DNA from: Thermus thermamylovorans
GTDB taxonomy: Bacteria; Deinococcota; Deinococci; Deinococcales; Thermaceae
Length of the DNA: 64,000 nucleotides
NCBI RefSeq assembly: GCF_004307015.1
Contig: NZ_SIJL01000001.1
Coordinates: forward strand, 186,001 to 250,000
Reading direction: 5' to 3'
Shown piece after piece: positions 23,826 to 32,621 of this stretch. The notes under the pieces are model-generated. The model saw only the letters and a list, made by a program, of their open reading frames with translations. It was not told the DNA's origin and searched no databases. A program made the translations under genes and the position numbers. Position 1 is the first letter of the stretch, and every line of letters begins with the position of its first letter.

Positions 23826-25679
23826 TTAGACCTCCTGCACCTCGAGGGTGGCCTGGAGCCGCCCCTCCCCCTCCAGGTAGCGGATGGGGAGCACCACCTC
23901 TACCCGGCCCCCTTCCCCGTAAAGGGCCCCGATCACCGGACCGTAGCGGGCTTCCACCACCTGGCGGCGCACCTTGCGGGTGCGGGTGATCTCCTCGTCG
24001 TCGGGGTGGAGCTCCTTGGGCAGGATGGCGAAACGCTGTACCCTAAGCTTTTCCGGCAAGGTCCGGTTCACCATGCGGATCTCCTCGGCGATAAGGGCCC
24101 TCACCTCGGGCCTTTCCGTCAGGGAGAGGTAGGTGGTGAAGGGGAGGCCCCGCCTCCGGGCCCAGTTCTGGACGTTTTCCGGGTCCAGCTCGATGAGGGC
24201 GCTCACGAAGGGCTTGCCGTGGCCTAAGACCACGGCCTCGCGGATGTAGGGGGAGTACTTGAGGCGGTTCTCCAGGAACTGGGGGGCGAAGCGGGTACCG
24301 TCCAGGAGGGCCCCCACCTCCTTCACCCGGCCCAGGATCACCAGGTGCCCCCGCTCGTCGAAGAAGCCCGCGTCCCCGGTGCGGAAAAAGCCGTCCTCGG
24401 TGAAGCTTTCCTCCGTGGCCCCTTCCTGGCGGAAGTAGCCCTGGAAGACCTGAGGCCCCCGTACCAGGATCTCCCCCTCCTGGCTCAGGCGCACCTCGGT
24501 GCCGGGGAGGGGGGGGCCCACGGTCTCCGGGGGAGCGTCCCCTGTGGCGTGGGCGGTGGTGGCGGCGGCGGTTTCCGACTGGCCGTAGACCTGGCGGATG
24601 TCCAGGCCTAGGGCGCGGAAGAAGGTGAAGACCTCGTTCCCCAAAGGCGCCCCCCCGGTGACGGCGATCCTGCAGGCGGCAAGCCCCAGCCGGGCGCGGA
24701 GGGGCCGGGCGATGAGGGGGTAGAAGAGGGCCCGCTTGAGGTTGAGCCAAAGGCCCACCCGCTCCCCCCGGAACTCGCGGCTCGCCCCTTCCAGGAGGGC
24801 CCCCATCCCCACCCGGTAGAAGAAGGCCTTGAGGGGGTCGGCGTCGGCCATGCGGCTTTGGATGAGGCTGGCCATATCCTCCCAGAGCCTAGGCGGCGCC
24901 AGGAAGAAGTCGGGCTGGACTTCCTTGAGATCCTCCCTCAAGGTGGTGGGGTCTTCGGGGAAGTGCACCGTGGAGCCCTCCACCAGGCCCTGCACCACGG
25001 TGAGCATCTGCTCGCCGATCCAGGGGAGGGGCAGGTAGCTGAAGACCCAGGCCCCCTTTTGGAAGCCTAAGGCTGCCCCCACCGCCTGGTGCCCGGCCAG
25101 GAGGTTCCGGTGGGAGAGCATGGCCAGCTTGCTCCTGCCCGTGGTGCCCGAGGTGGGGGCGAGGAGGGCGATCTCCTCCGGGCGCCGCCTCCTTAGGGCC
25201 TCTTCCCCCACCCTGGGGTCGCCGAAGGCCTGGCTGAAGCGCCCTACCTTCCCCCGGAAATGGCGGGTCAGCCCCGCCTCCTCCCAGACCAGGACGAAGT
25301 CCAGAAGGTGCAGATAGGGGTAGACCTTGTCCAACTGCTCCTCGTCGGCGACCACGATGCCCTTGGCTCTGGTGAACTCCAGGAAATACCCCACCTCCTC
25401 AGGCATGGCGTCGGCGTAGATCCCCAGGGGGAGGGCACCCAAAACCTGGGCGGAAAGCTCCGCCTCCACCCACTCCGGGGCGTTGTGGCCCAGGATGGCC
25501 AGCACGTCCCCTTCCCGCAGCCCGAGGGCATGCAACCCCCCGGCCAGGCTCAGGGCACGCTGGAGCAGCTCCCTCCAGGAGGTCTTCTGCCACACCCCGA
25601 GGCGCTTCACCCGCAGGGCCGGGGCCTCGGGGTGCGCCTGGGCGTGCCGGTAAAGGTGAGCTAAAAGCGTTCCTTCCAT
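23826..25679 (-). CDS. Long-chain acyl-CoA synthetase-like ligase 1, inside LIV operon 1
   Basis: The 617-residue AMP-forming ligase has the P-loop LLAPTSGTTGRSKLAMLSH (about 172-190), RQVYGQSETAAA and the hinge FRTGDAGFFDERGHLVILGR. The C-terminal lysine motif is divergent: where many ligases read GRxKE, this one reads GRVKEVGALLDGTRFAPQ, as in FadD15/long-chain types. It would make an acyl-CoA from an imported acid using ATP. It lies between the ATPase gene livG and permease livM of the same operon, 6 and 1 nt apart, so it is made together with the importer. Confidence 0.88.
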   Translation of the reverse strand: MEGTLLAHLYRHAQAHPEAPALRVKRLGVWQKTSWRELLQRALSLAGGLHALGLREGDVLAILGHNAPEWVEAELSAQVLGALPLGIYADAMPEEVGYFLEFTRAKGIVVADEEQLDKVYPYLHLLDFVLVWEEAGLTRHFRGKVGRFSQAFGDPRVGEEALRRRRPEEIALLAPTSGTTGRSKLAMLSHRNLLAGHQAVGAALGFQKGAWVFSYLPLPWIGEQMLTVVQGLVEGSTVHFPEDPTTLREDLKEVQPDFFLAPPRLWEDMASLIQSRMADADPLKAFFYRVGMGALLEGASREFRGERVGLWLNLKRALFYPLIARPLRARLGLAACRIAVTGGAPLGNEVFTFFRALGLDIRQVYGQSETAAATTAHATGDAPPETVGPPLPGTEVRLSQEGEILVRGPQVFQGYFRQEGATEESFTEDGFFRTGDAGFFDERGHLVILGRVKEVGALLDGTRFAPQFLENRLKYSPYIREAVVLGHGKPFVSALIELDPENVQNWARRRGLPFTTYLSLTERPEVRALIAEEIRMVNRTLPEKLRVQRFAILPKELHPDDEEITRTRKVRRQVVEARYGPVIGALYGEGGRVEVVLPIRYLEGEGRLQATLEVQEV

Positions 25680-25685
25680 GCTGCC

Positions 25686-26435
25686 TCACACCTGGCCCAG
25701 GTAGGCCTCCGCCACCTTGGGGTCCTTGCGCACCCCCTCCGGGGGCCCGTAGTAAAGGGCCTCCCCGTAGGAGAGGACCAGGACCCGGTCGGAAAGCTCC
25801 AGCACCGCCCGGAGGTCATGCTCCACCCAAAGGAGGGTGATGCCCCACTCCTCCCTGGCGTCCAGAAGAAACCGGGCTAGGTCCTGCTTCTCCTCCAAGG
25901 AAAGCCCGGCCATGGGCTCGTCTAGGAGGAGAAGCCTGGGCTTGCCCGCCAGGGCCCGGGCCACCTCTACCCGCTTTTGCAGGCCGTAGGGAAGCATGCC
26001 CGCGGGGGCGTGGCGGAAGGGGGAGAGGTGGAGGTAGTCCAGAACCTCCTCGGCCCAGGCCCTAAGGCGCCACTCCCGCTCCGCCTTGGGCAGGGCCAGG
26101 GAATAGGAGGGGAAGGCCAGCTCCGCCCCCAGCTTCACGTTGTCCAGGACGCTCATCCCCCGGAAGATCTCCAGGCCCTGGAAAGTGCGGCCCAAGCCCA
26201 GGCGGGCCCGTTCCTGAGGGGTTTTGCCCTTGAGGTCCTGCCCCAGGAAGACCACCTCCCCCTTCTCCGCCTCGTAGACCCCGGAAAGCACGTTGAGGAG
26301 CGTGGTCTTCCCCGCCCCGTTGGGACCGATGACGGCGAAGAACTCCCCCTCGCCCACGGCGAAGGTTACCCCCACCAGGGCCTTTACCCCTTTGAAGGAA
26401 AGGTGCAGGTCGTTGGCCTCTAGAATCCAGCCCAT
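25686..26435 (-). CDS. LIV-type ABC transporter ATPase 1a (LivG-like)
   Basis: The 249-residue ABC ATPase has Walker A GPNGAGKTTLL, a Walker B in RLLLLDEPMAGLS and switch histidine in LLWVEHDLRAV. The helical region FQGLEIFRGMSVLDNVKLG and the C-terminal LivG tail (PEGVRKDPKVAEAYLG) mark it as the LivG subclass. The signature region is slightly divergent (LPYGLQKRVEVARALAGK). It forms a heterodimer with the LivF-like subunit upstream. Confidence 0.92.
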   Translation of the reverse strand: MGWILEANDLHLSFKGVKALVGVTFAVGEGEFFAVIGPNGAGKTTLLNVLSGVYEAEKGEVVFLGQDLKGKTPQERARLGLGRTFQGLEIFRGMSVLDNVKLGAELAFPSYSLALPKAEREWRLRAWAEEVLDYLHLSPFRHAPAGMLPYGLQKRVEVARALAGKPRLLLLDEPMAGLSLEEKQDLARFLLDAREEWGITLLWVEHDLRAVLELSDRVLVLSYGEALYYGPPEGVRKDPKVAEAYLGQV

Positions 26436-26463
26436 GGCTTCCCTCCCGAGGGTTGGGGCCTCC

Positions 26464-27243
26464 TCACACCCACCGCTTTCTCCGGCGGTAACGCCGGGCC
26501 TGGCGGAAGCCCACCTCCTCCTTGCCCAGGTAGAACTCCATCACGTCCTGGTCCTCCTGGGCCGCGCGGGCGTCCCCTTCAAAGACCACCCGGCCCCGTT
26601 CCAGAACGTACACCCGGTCCACGATGGAGAGGGCGGCCCGGGCGTTCTGCTCCACGAGGAGGAGGCTCAATCCCTTTTCCCGCCTGAGGGTGTCCAGGGT
26701 GCGCATCACCTCTTCCACCAGCCTGGGGGCCAGGCCCAAGGAGGGTTCGTCCACCACCAGGACCTTGGGCTGGGTGAGGAGGGCCATGCCCAGGAGGAGC
26801 ATCTGCTGCTCACCCCCCGAGAGGTAGCCCGCCTGCTCGTGGCGGCGCTCGTAGAGGCGGGGAAAGCGGGCGAAGACCTCCTCCATGCCCGCCTTAAGCT
26901 CCCGAGGGGGGAGCCGGTGCCCCGCGGCCACCAGGTTCTCCACCGGCGTAAGGTAGCGGAAGAGGGGGCGGCCCTCCAGGACCGCCGTGAGCCCTAAGGC
27001 GGAGACCCGCACCGGGTCCAGCTGGGTGCTCTCCGTCCCATGGAGGCGCACGTGCCCGTCCAACACCCGCCCCTCGAATTTGGGCAGAAGCCCCGCTACC
27101 GCCCGCACCAAGGAGCTCTTCCCGGCCCCGTTGGGACCCAGGAGGGCCACCGCCTCCTTTGCCCTCACCTCCAAGGAGACGCCGTCTAAGGCCAGGATCA
27201 CCCCCCGGTAGACCACCTTGAGGTTCTCTACGACCAGCATCAC
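26464..27243 (-). CDS. LIV-type ABC transporter ATPase 1b (LivF-like)
   Basis: The 259-residue ABC ATPase has Walker A GPNGAGKSSLVRAV, signature YLSGGEQQMLLLGMAL, Walker B KVLVVDEPSLGLAP and the LivF-type LLLVEQNARAAL block. A short basic tail (RQARRYRRRKRW) follows the usual end of LivF and is unusual. It overlaps livH by 4 nt (ATGA). Confidence 0.92.
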   Translation of the reverse strand: MMLVVENLKVVYRGVILALDGVSLEVRAKEAVALLGPNGAGKSSLVRAVAGLLPKFEGRVLDGHVRLHGTESTQLDPVRVSALGLTAVLEGRPLFRYLTPVENLVAAGHRLPPRELKAGMEEVFARFPRLYERRHEQAGYLSGGEQQMLLLGMALLTQPKVLVVDEPSLGLAPRLVEEVMRTLDTLRREKGLSLLLVEQNARAALSIVDRVYVLERGRVVFEGDARAAQEDQDVMEFYLGKEEVGFRQARRYRRRKRWV

Positions 27244-28115
27244 ACCCTCTCGATCTGGCGCTCACCTAGGAGGCCGTAGGGCCTGATGAGGAGCACCAGG
27301 AGCACCACCAGAAAGGGCAGGGCCTCGGTGAAGCCGGGGAGGAAAGGCTCCAGGTGGCGTTGGGAAAGGGCCTCCAGCACCCCCAGGAGGAGCCCGGCCA
27401 GAAGGGCCCCTCCTACCGACTCCAAGCCTCCCAGGATGGCCACGGGGAAGACCTTGAGGCCCAGGAAGACCAGGTGGTGCCCCACCCCGCTGGCCACGGC
27501 CAGAAGCGCCCCGGCCAGGGTGGCCAGGAGGGCGGAGATTCCCCAGACGGCGGCCAGGAGGCGGGCGGTGGGGATGCCCAGGGCCAAGGCGGCCACCTCC
27601 CGTTCGGAGATGGCCCGCACCAGGATGCCGTAGCGGCTCCTCCGGAGGAGCCAGAGGAGGCCCAGCCCCAGGGGCAGGGCCAGGAGCAGGTTCCACACCG
27701 CCCGGGAGGAAACGAAGACCTCCCCGGCCTGGAAGCCCAGGTGGGGCAGGTTCCCCGGGAGGTACTTCAGGTCCGGGCCCCAGACCAGCTGCACCCCCCC
27801 GTCCAGGGCCGCCGCCAGGCCGATGGTGGCCATGATCACCGCCACCACGCTTCGCCCCAGAAGAGGCCGCACGAAGCCCCGCTCCACCAGCACCCCGAAG
27901 AGGAAAGCGGGGAGAAGCGCGGCCAGTATGGCCAGGTAAAGGGGCATCAGGAGGGCGAAGGTGTAGGTGAGGTAGGCTCCCACCAGGAGAAATTCCCCGA
28001 TGGCGAAGTTGACCACGCTGGTGGCCCGGTACACCAGGACAAATCCCAGGGCCAGCAGGCCGTAGAGGGCGCCGTTGGCCAAGCCGCCGATGAGGTAGGG
28101 CAGAAGGTCAGACAT
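27240..28115 (-). CDS. LIV-type ABC transporter permease 1a (LivH-like)
   Basis: The 291-residue permease starts MSDLLPYLIGGLANGALYGL, the typical LivH N terminus. It has eight or so membrane segments and the conserved YGILVRAISEREVAALALGI loop facing the ATPases. The ALGFVLVYRATSVVNFAIGE block matches LivH. It follows the binding-protein gene after a 54-nt gap that holds a GC-rich stem-loop. Confidence 0.92.
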   Translation of the reverse strand: MSDLLPYLIGGLANGALYGLLALGFVLVYRATSVVNFAIGEFLLVGAYLTYTFALLMPLYLAILAALLPAFLFGVLVERGFVRPLLGRSVVAVIMATIGLAAALDGGVQLVWGPDLKYLPGNLPHLGFQAGEVFVSSRAVWNLLLALPLGLGLLWLLRRSRYGILVRAISEREVAALALGIPTARLLAAVWGISALLATLAGALLAVASGVGHHLVFLGLKVFPVAILGGLESVGGALLAGLLLGVLEALSQRHLEPFLPGFTEALPFLVVLLVLLIRPYGLLGERQIERV

Positions 28116-28130
28116 GGATCTCCAAGGAAC

Positions 28131-28156
28131 CCCGGGCCAGCCCAGGCCGGCCCGGG
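28131..28156 (-). terminator. Intercistronic stem-loop between binding protein 1 and livH1
   Basis: CCCGGGCC (28131-28138) pairs with GGCCCGGG (28149-28156) around a 10-nt loop, just after the binding-protein stop. With no U-tract it probably acts as a partial terminator or RNA stabiliser that raises binding-protein levels over the membrane subunits. Confidence 0.5.
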
Positions 28157-28169
28157 AGATGGGTTTGAG

Positions 28170-29354
28170 CTAGCCCAGGCGCAGCCAATCGGTGATGGCG
28201 TTGAAACGCCCCTCGCGGACGCTGGCCCGGAAGAGGCGGGTCTGCGGCAGGCGGTGGTTCACGAAGTTGAAGTCCCGCACCAGGCCCATGGCGTTGTAGT
28301 CTCCGATCTTCTCCAGGTGCTCCACCACCCCGGCCCGGGTGAGCCGGCCCGCCTGGGCCGCTCGGCGCATGGCCTCGGCGATCCCAAAGGCCACGGCCAG
28401 GCTGCCCATGTAGTAGGTGGGGCGATAGGAGGCGTCCCGCCCCTTGCGCTGGCGGAAGCGGCGCATCTCCTCCACCGCAGGGATCAGGGCCTCGTACCAA
28501 TAGGCGTTGTGGTAGGTGACGGTAAAGCCTTCGGCGGCGGGGCCGGCCCGTTGGATGAGGGCCAGCTCCGCCGAGTAGTAAGTGCCCATGAACTGGGCCT
28601 GGAGCCCCTGTTCCCTGGCTGCCCGTAGGATCAGGGGTTCCACCGAGAGGGCGTAGCCCTGGAGGATGACGAAGTCGGGGTTGGCCCGGCGCAGGTTTAG
28701 CACCACCGGGGTGGCGTCGGTAAAAGCGGGAGGAGTCACCTCCTCATGTACCACCTCCATCCCCAGGGCCCGGGCCCGCTCCCGGCCGTAGGGGATGGGG
28801 TCGCGGCCGAACTCGGTGTTGGAGTAGACGAAGGCAATGCGCGCCCTGGGCCTCTGCAGACGCACCTGCCGCAGGAGGGCCTCCATCATGTCGTTGTAGG
28901 TGGGGCCGAAAACGAAGATGGTGGGGTAGGTCCGGGGATCCGCCAGCTCGTTGGAGAAGCTGGTGGCGGAGTAGGGCAGGTTTGTGCGGGCGATCTCCGG
29001 GGCCAGGGCCTTGGAAAGCCCGGTGGAGTCCCCGTAGACGAAGAGGAGCTCGTCGGGGCGCTCCCGGGCCACCACCCGGTTGAAGGCGGCGGTGCCCCGG
29101 GCCACGTCGTAGCCCGTATCCTCCACGATGAGCTCTAGCCTGCGGCCCCCGATCCCTCCCAGGACCTCGTTCACGTACTCCACCCCGTCCACGAAGCCCT
29201 CCCGCCCCGCGTTCCCCGCGAAGGCGAAGGGCCCGGTAAGGGGAAGGAGGGTGGCCAGCTTGACGGGCCGTGCCTGGGCGGCGGCGAAATAGGGCATGCC
29301 CAAGGCTGCGAGTGAACCCACGCCCAGCTTCCTTAAGAACTCCCTGCGTTTCAT
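28170..29354 (-). CDS. LIV-type periplasmic substrate-binding protein 1
   Basis: This 394-residue type I periplasmic binding protein begins MKRREFLRKLGVGSLAALG, a twin-arginine-like signal (RREFLR) with cleavage after about residue 26. The mature part starts KLATLLPLTGPFAFAGNAGR, typical of the LivJ/LivK family, and contains ELIVEDTGYDVARG and IAFVYSNTEFG. The start at 29354 has AAAGGAGGT before it and a full promoter upstream; a longer frame to 29417 has neither. The ligand is unknown. The embedded acyl-CoA synthetase suggests a carboxylic acid. Confidence 0.9.
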   Translation of the reverse strand: MKRREFLRKLGVGSLAALGMPYFAAAQARPVKLATLLPLTGPFAFAGNAGREGFVDGVEYVNEVLGGIGGRRLELIVEDTGYDVARGTAAFNRVVARERPDELLFVYGDSTGLSKALAPEIARTNLPYSATSFSNELADPRTYPTIFVFGPTYNDMMEALLRQVRLQRPRARIAFVYSNTEFGRDPIPYGRERARALGMEVVHEEVTPPAFTDATPVVLNLRRANPDFVILQGYALSVEPLILRAAREQGLQAQFMGTYYSAELALIQRAGPAAEGFTVTYHNAYWYEALIPAVEEMRRFRQRKGRDASYRPTYYMGSLAVAFGIAEAMRRAAQAGRLTRAGVVEHLEKIGDYNAMGLVRDFNFVNHRLPQTRLFRASVREGRFNAITDWLRLG

Positions 29355-29388
29355 CACCTTTACCTCCTTTCGGGTTGTGCTTGAGCCA

Positions 29389-29417
29389 AAGATAACATAC
29401 CGGCCACTACCCGGCAA
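29389..29417 (-). promoter_or_regulatory. Promoter of LIV operon 1
   Basis: TTGCCG (29412-29417), a 17-nt spacer and TATCTT (29389-29394) on the minus strand, followed by a ~28-nt leader with AAAGGAGGT before the ATG at 29354. The PfmR-like palindrome found at operon 2 is not present here. Confidence 0.6.
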
Positions 29418-29472
29418 GAGGCCCCGCCTTGGAAGGGAGAGGTTCCTGGCTGGGCGTTGGGGAGGGGTAGCC

Positions 29473-30216
29473 CTAAAGGCCCAAGTAGGCCCTTTGGAAC
29501 TGGGGGTCTTGCAGGAGGGCCCGGGCGGGCCCCTGGCGCACCAGGCGCCCGTTGGAGAGGACGTAGGCCCGGTCGGCCAAGGCCAGGGCCCGGGCTGCCT
29601 CCTGCTCTACCAGGAGGACGGTGATTCCCTCCTGGCGCACCCGGGCGATCTGCTCAAAGACCAGGGCCCGCACCTTGGGGGCGAGGCCGGTGGAGGGTTC
29701 GTCTATGGCCAGGAGCTTGGGACGGGCCATGAGGACCCGGCCGATGGCCAGCATCTGCTGCTCCCCCCCGGAGAGGTTGCCTGCCCGCTGGCCCCGGCGC
29801 TCCTGGAGCCTGGGAAAGAGCTCGTAAACAAAGGCGAGCTGCTTCCGCACTTCCCCCTTGGGCAGGAGGAGCCCCCCGGCCAGGAGGTTCTCCTCCACGG
29901 AGAGCTCCTTGAAGGGCCGCCGCCTTTCGGGGCAGAGGACCAGGCCCAGCTGGGCGATCTGGTGGGGGAGGAGGTGGTCGATGCGCTTCCCCAAGAACCG
30001 CGCCTCCCCCTCCAGGCGGATCTCCCCCGCCTTGCTGCCCCGGTGGAGCCTGGCCTCGAGGCGGACCAGGCCGGTGATGGCCCGGAGGAAGCTGGTCTTG
30101 CCGGCGCCGTTGGGCCCCACCAAGCAGACGAGCTCCCCCTCCCGCACCTCCAGGTCCACCCCGAAGAGGATCTGGGCCTTGCCGTAGCTGAGGGAAAGCC
30201 CCTGGACCTCAAGCAT
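29473..30216 (-). CDS. LIV-type ABC transporter ATPase 2b (LivF-like)
   Basis: The 247-residue ABC ATPase has Walker A GPNGAGKTSFLRAI, signature NLSGGEQQMLAIGRVL, Walker B KLLAIDEPSTGLAP and the LLVEQEAARAL block. It carries an insertion after Walker A (RLEARLHRGSKAGEIRLEGE) that is longer than in LivF1. It is the last gene of operon 2, overlaps the LivG-like gene by 8 nt, and is followed by the 118-nt gap holding the operon 1 promoter. Confidence 0.92.
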   Translation of the reverse strand: MLEVQGLSLSYGKAQILFGVDLEVREGELVCLVGPNGAGKTSFLRAITGLVRLEARLHRGSKAGEIRLEGEARFLGKRIDHLLPHQIAQLGLVLCPERRRPFKELSVEENLLAGGLLLPKGEVRKQLAFVYELFPRLQERRGQRAGNLSGGEQQMLAIGRVLMARPKLLAIDEPSTGLAPKVRALVFEQIARVRQEGITVLLVEQEAARALALADRAYVLSNGRLVRQGPARALLQDPQFQRAYLGL

Positions 30217-30973
30217 GGGCCTCCTCCCCCAGGTAGGCCTCGATCACCTTGGGGTTGCGGGCCACCTCCTCGGGGGTACCCTCCGCCAGCACCTCCCCGA
30301 AGTGCAGCACCACCACCCGGTCGGCGATCTTGAAGAGCTCGGAAAGCTTGTGCTCGATGATCACCATGGCGCACCCCTCGCTGTGGAGCCTGCCAAACCT
30401 TCCCCCCTTGCGCAGGCGGGCCAGGGACTTGGCGAGGAGCTCTGTCTCCACCGGGGTGAGGCCGGCAAAGGGCTCATCCAGGATAAGGAGCTCGGGCTCC
30501 GTGGCCAGGGCGCGGGCGATCTCCAGGCGTTTGAGCTCTCCCCCCGAGAGGACCGAGGCCGGCTCCTTGGCCTTGTCGGCGATGCCCACGAACTCCAGGG
30601 CGTCCAGGGCCCGCGCCTCGGCCCGCTTCACCCAGTCCCCCTTCCTCCCTCCTCGGGGCCCGTAGGCCGCTACCAGGACGTTGGCGATCACGGGCAGGCG
30701 CTTCAGGGGCCTGGGGCTTTGGAAAGTGGCGGCTAGGCCCAGGCGCACCCGCTCCCAGGTGGGGAGGGAGGTGATCGCTTTCCCCTTGAAGAACACCCGC
30801 CCCTCGTCGGGGCGGTGGATGCCCAGGAGGATCCTCAGGAGGGTGGTCTTGCCCGCCCCGTTAGGGCCGATAAGGCCCACGATCTCCCCCTCCTTCACCC
30901 GTAGGTCCACCCTGTAAAGGGCCTGCAACCCCCCAAAGCGCTTGGAGAGGTTTTCAGCCTGCAGCAGGTCCAC
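30209..30973 (-). CDS. LIV-type ABC transporter ATPase 2a (LivG-like)
   Basis: The 254-residue ABC ATPase has Walker A GPNGAGKTTLLRIL, signature VLSGGELKRLEIARALA, Walker B ELLILDEPFAGLTP and the switch VIIEHKLSELF. A stretch RLRKGGRFGRLHSEGCAMVI between Walker B and the switch is longer than usual. The start overlaps the acyl-CoA synthetase end by 20 nt. Confidence 0.92.
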   Translation of the reverse strand: MDLLQAENLSKRFGGLQALYRVDLRVKEGEIVGLIGPNGAGKTTLLRILLGIHRPDEGRVFFKGKAITSLPTWERVRLGLAATFQSPRPLKRLPVIANVLVAAYGPRGGRKGDWVKRAEARALDALEFVGIADKAKEPASVLSGGELKRLEIARALATEPELLILDEPFAGLTPVETELLAKSLARLRKGGRFGRLHSEGCAMVIIEHKLSELFKIADRVVVLHFGEVLAEGTPEEVARNPKVIEAYLGEEAHA

Positions 30974-32621
30974 CCTGGACCTCCTCCCGCAGCTCCCGGC
31001 GCGATACCTTGCCCACGTCCGTCTTGGGTAGCTCCCCCCGAAACTCGATCTCCCTGGGGAGCTTGTAGGGGGCGAGGCGTTCCTTTAGGAAGGCCAGGAG
31101 GTCCTCCTCGGTCACCTTGCCCCGGGCCTCCGCCTCCAGGACCACGTAGGCCTTGGGGTAGGCCCCCACCTTGGGGTCCGGCACCCCCACCACGCCGGCG
31201 GCCTTCACCAGAGGGTGGGCGCGGAGGGCCTCCTCGATCTCCCGGGGGAAGACGGGGCGGCCCTTGTACTTGATCATGTCCTTGGCCCGGTCGTAGAAGT
31301 GGAAATACCCCTCCTCGTCCATGCGCACCAGGTCCCCGGTGCGGAAGAAGCGGAGGCCCCCTTGGCTGAAGAAGCTTCGGGCGTTCTCGTCCTCCCGCCG
31401 CCAGTAGCCCCGGGTCACGTTGGGTCCGGCCAGGGCCAGCTCCCCCACCTCCCCCACGGGCACGGGCTCCAGGGTTTCTGGGTCTACCACCAGGGCCCGG
31501 ATGCCTGGCAGGGGGATGCCGAAAGAGCCCCGCTTTATCCGGTCGCGGGGGTTGATGTGGCTCACCGAGGTGGTTTCGGTCATCCCGTACCCTTCGGCGA
31601 TCTCCCTCCCCGTGCGCCGCTTGAAGGCCTCCACCGTAGCCTCGTGCAGGGTGTCGGCCCCGCTTACCACCACCTCTAGCCGTCGCCAGTCCACCCAGTG
31701 GGCCTTGGGGTGGTCCCGGAGGACCTCGTAGAGGGAAGGGACCCCAAAGAAGTGGGTGGCCCGGTAGCGCACCATGGCCTCGAGGATCCAGTCGGGGTCA
31801 GGGGTGGAGAAGACCACCAGCCTGGCCCCGGAGAGAAGCCCCCCAAGGAGGAGGACCACCTGGCCGTAGATGTGGTAGAAGGGCAGGAAGGCCAGGATGG
31901 TGTTTTCCCGGCCCAGGGGGTTCAGGCTTTGGATCACGCGGTGGGCCGCCAGGATGTTCCCGTGGGTGATCTCCACCCCCTTGGGCAGGCCGGTGGTTCC
32001 CCCCGTATAGGGGAGGGCGGCCAGGTCCTCCTCTCCCCGGGGCTCGGGAACAGGGAGGGGGGCGCTCCGGAGCAGGTCGGCGAAGGGATGGATTCCGGGT
32101 CCTTTGGGCGGGGGAAGCCCTCTCACCAGCAACCTTTGCCACGTGGGAAGGGCTTCCTTAAGGGAGGCCACAACGGTAGCCTCCAAAGCCACGCCGGTTC
32201 GGGCGGCGTTTTCCAGCAGGGCGTCCTGGACCACCAGGAAGCGGGCCCCCGAGTCCAGGAGCTGGTGGCGAAGCTCGTGGGAGGTGTAGAGGGGGCTCAC
32301 GGGCACCACCACCCCCCCGGCCCAGAGGATGCCCAGGTAGGCGATGACGAACTGGGGGCTGTTGGCCAGGTAGAGCCCCACCCGGTCCCCGGGGGCCAAC
32401 CCCAGGGCCTTGAGGCCGCCGGCGAAGCGCTGGATGGCCTCCAGGAGCTCCTCGTAGCGGTAGGCCCTTCCGTAGTAGAGGAGGGCCACTTCACGGCTCC
32501 TCCCCTCGAAAGCCTCCCTCACTTTCTCGCCCACGCTGCCCGTAGGGGTTTCCGCCTCAGCGGGAGTTCCCGGGGGGTAGAAGCGCAGCCAAGGGCGCTC
32601 CCAGTAGAGGGTCTGGGTCAC
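30954..32621 (-). CDS. Acyl-CoA synthetase 2 (medium/long-chain or aryl type), inside LIV operon 2
   Basis: The 555-residue AMP-forming ligase has P-loop ALPYTGGTTGLPKGVEITHG, YGMTETTSVSHINP, hinge FRTGDLVRMDEEGYFHFYDR followed by DMIKYKG, and the C-terminal catalytic lysine in LPKTDVGKVSRREL. This set is typical of acyl- and 4-coumarate-type CoA ligases, so it would activate an imported acid. The start is the GTG at 32621, overlapping the livM2 stop as GTGA; an upstream frame to 32717 lies inside livM2. It sits between the permease and ATPase genes just as in operon 1, but its sequence is of a different ligase subclass. Confidence 0.88.
   Translation of the reverse strand: MTQTLYWERPWLRFYPPGTPAEAETPTGSVGEKVREAFEGRSREVALLYYGRAYRYEELLEAIQRFAGGLKALGLAPGDRVGLYLANSPQFVIAYLGILWAGGVVVPVSPLYTSHELRHQLLDSGARFLVVQDALLENAARTGVALEATVVASLKEALPTWQRLLVRGLPPPKGPGIHPFADLLRSAPLPVPEPRGEEDLAALPYTGGTTGLPKGVEITHGNILAAHRVIQSLNPLGRENTILAFLPFYHIYGQVVLLLGGLLSGARLVVFSTPDPDWILEAMVRYRATHFFGVPSLYEVLRDHPKAHWVDWRRLEVVVSGADTLHEATVEAFKRRTGREIAEGYGMTETTSVSHINPRDRIKRGSFGIPLPGIRALVVDPETLEPVPVGEVGELALAGPNVTRGYWRREDENARSFFSQGGLRFFRTGDLVRMDEEGYFHFYDRAKDMIKYKGRPVFPREIEEALRAHPLVKAAGVVGVPDPKVGAYPKAYVVLEAEARGKVTEEDLLAFLKERLAPYKLPREIEFRGELPKTDVGKVSRRELREEVQGGPAAG

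Noticed and set aside
29389-29417. A PfmR site at LIV operon 1
   Set aside because: TACCGGCC occurs near the promoter, but the right half does not match.
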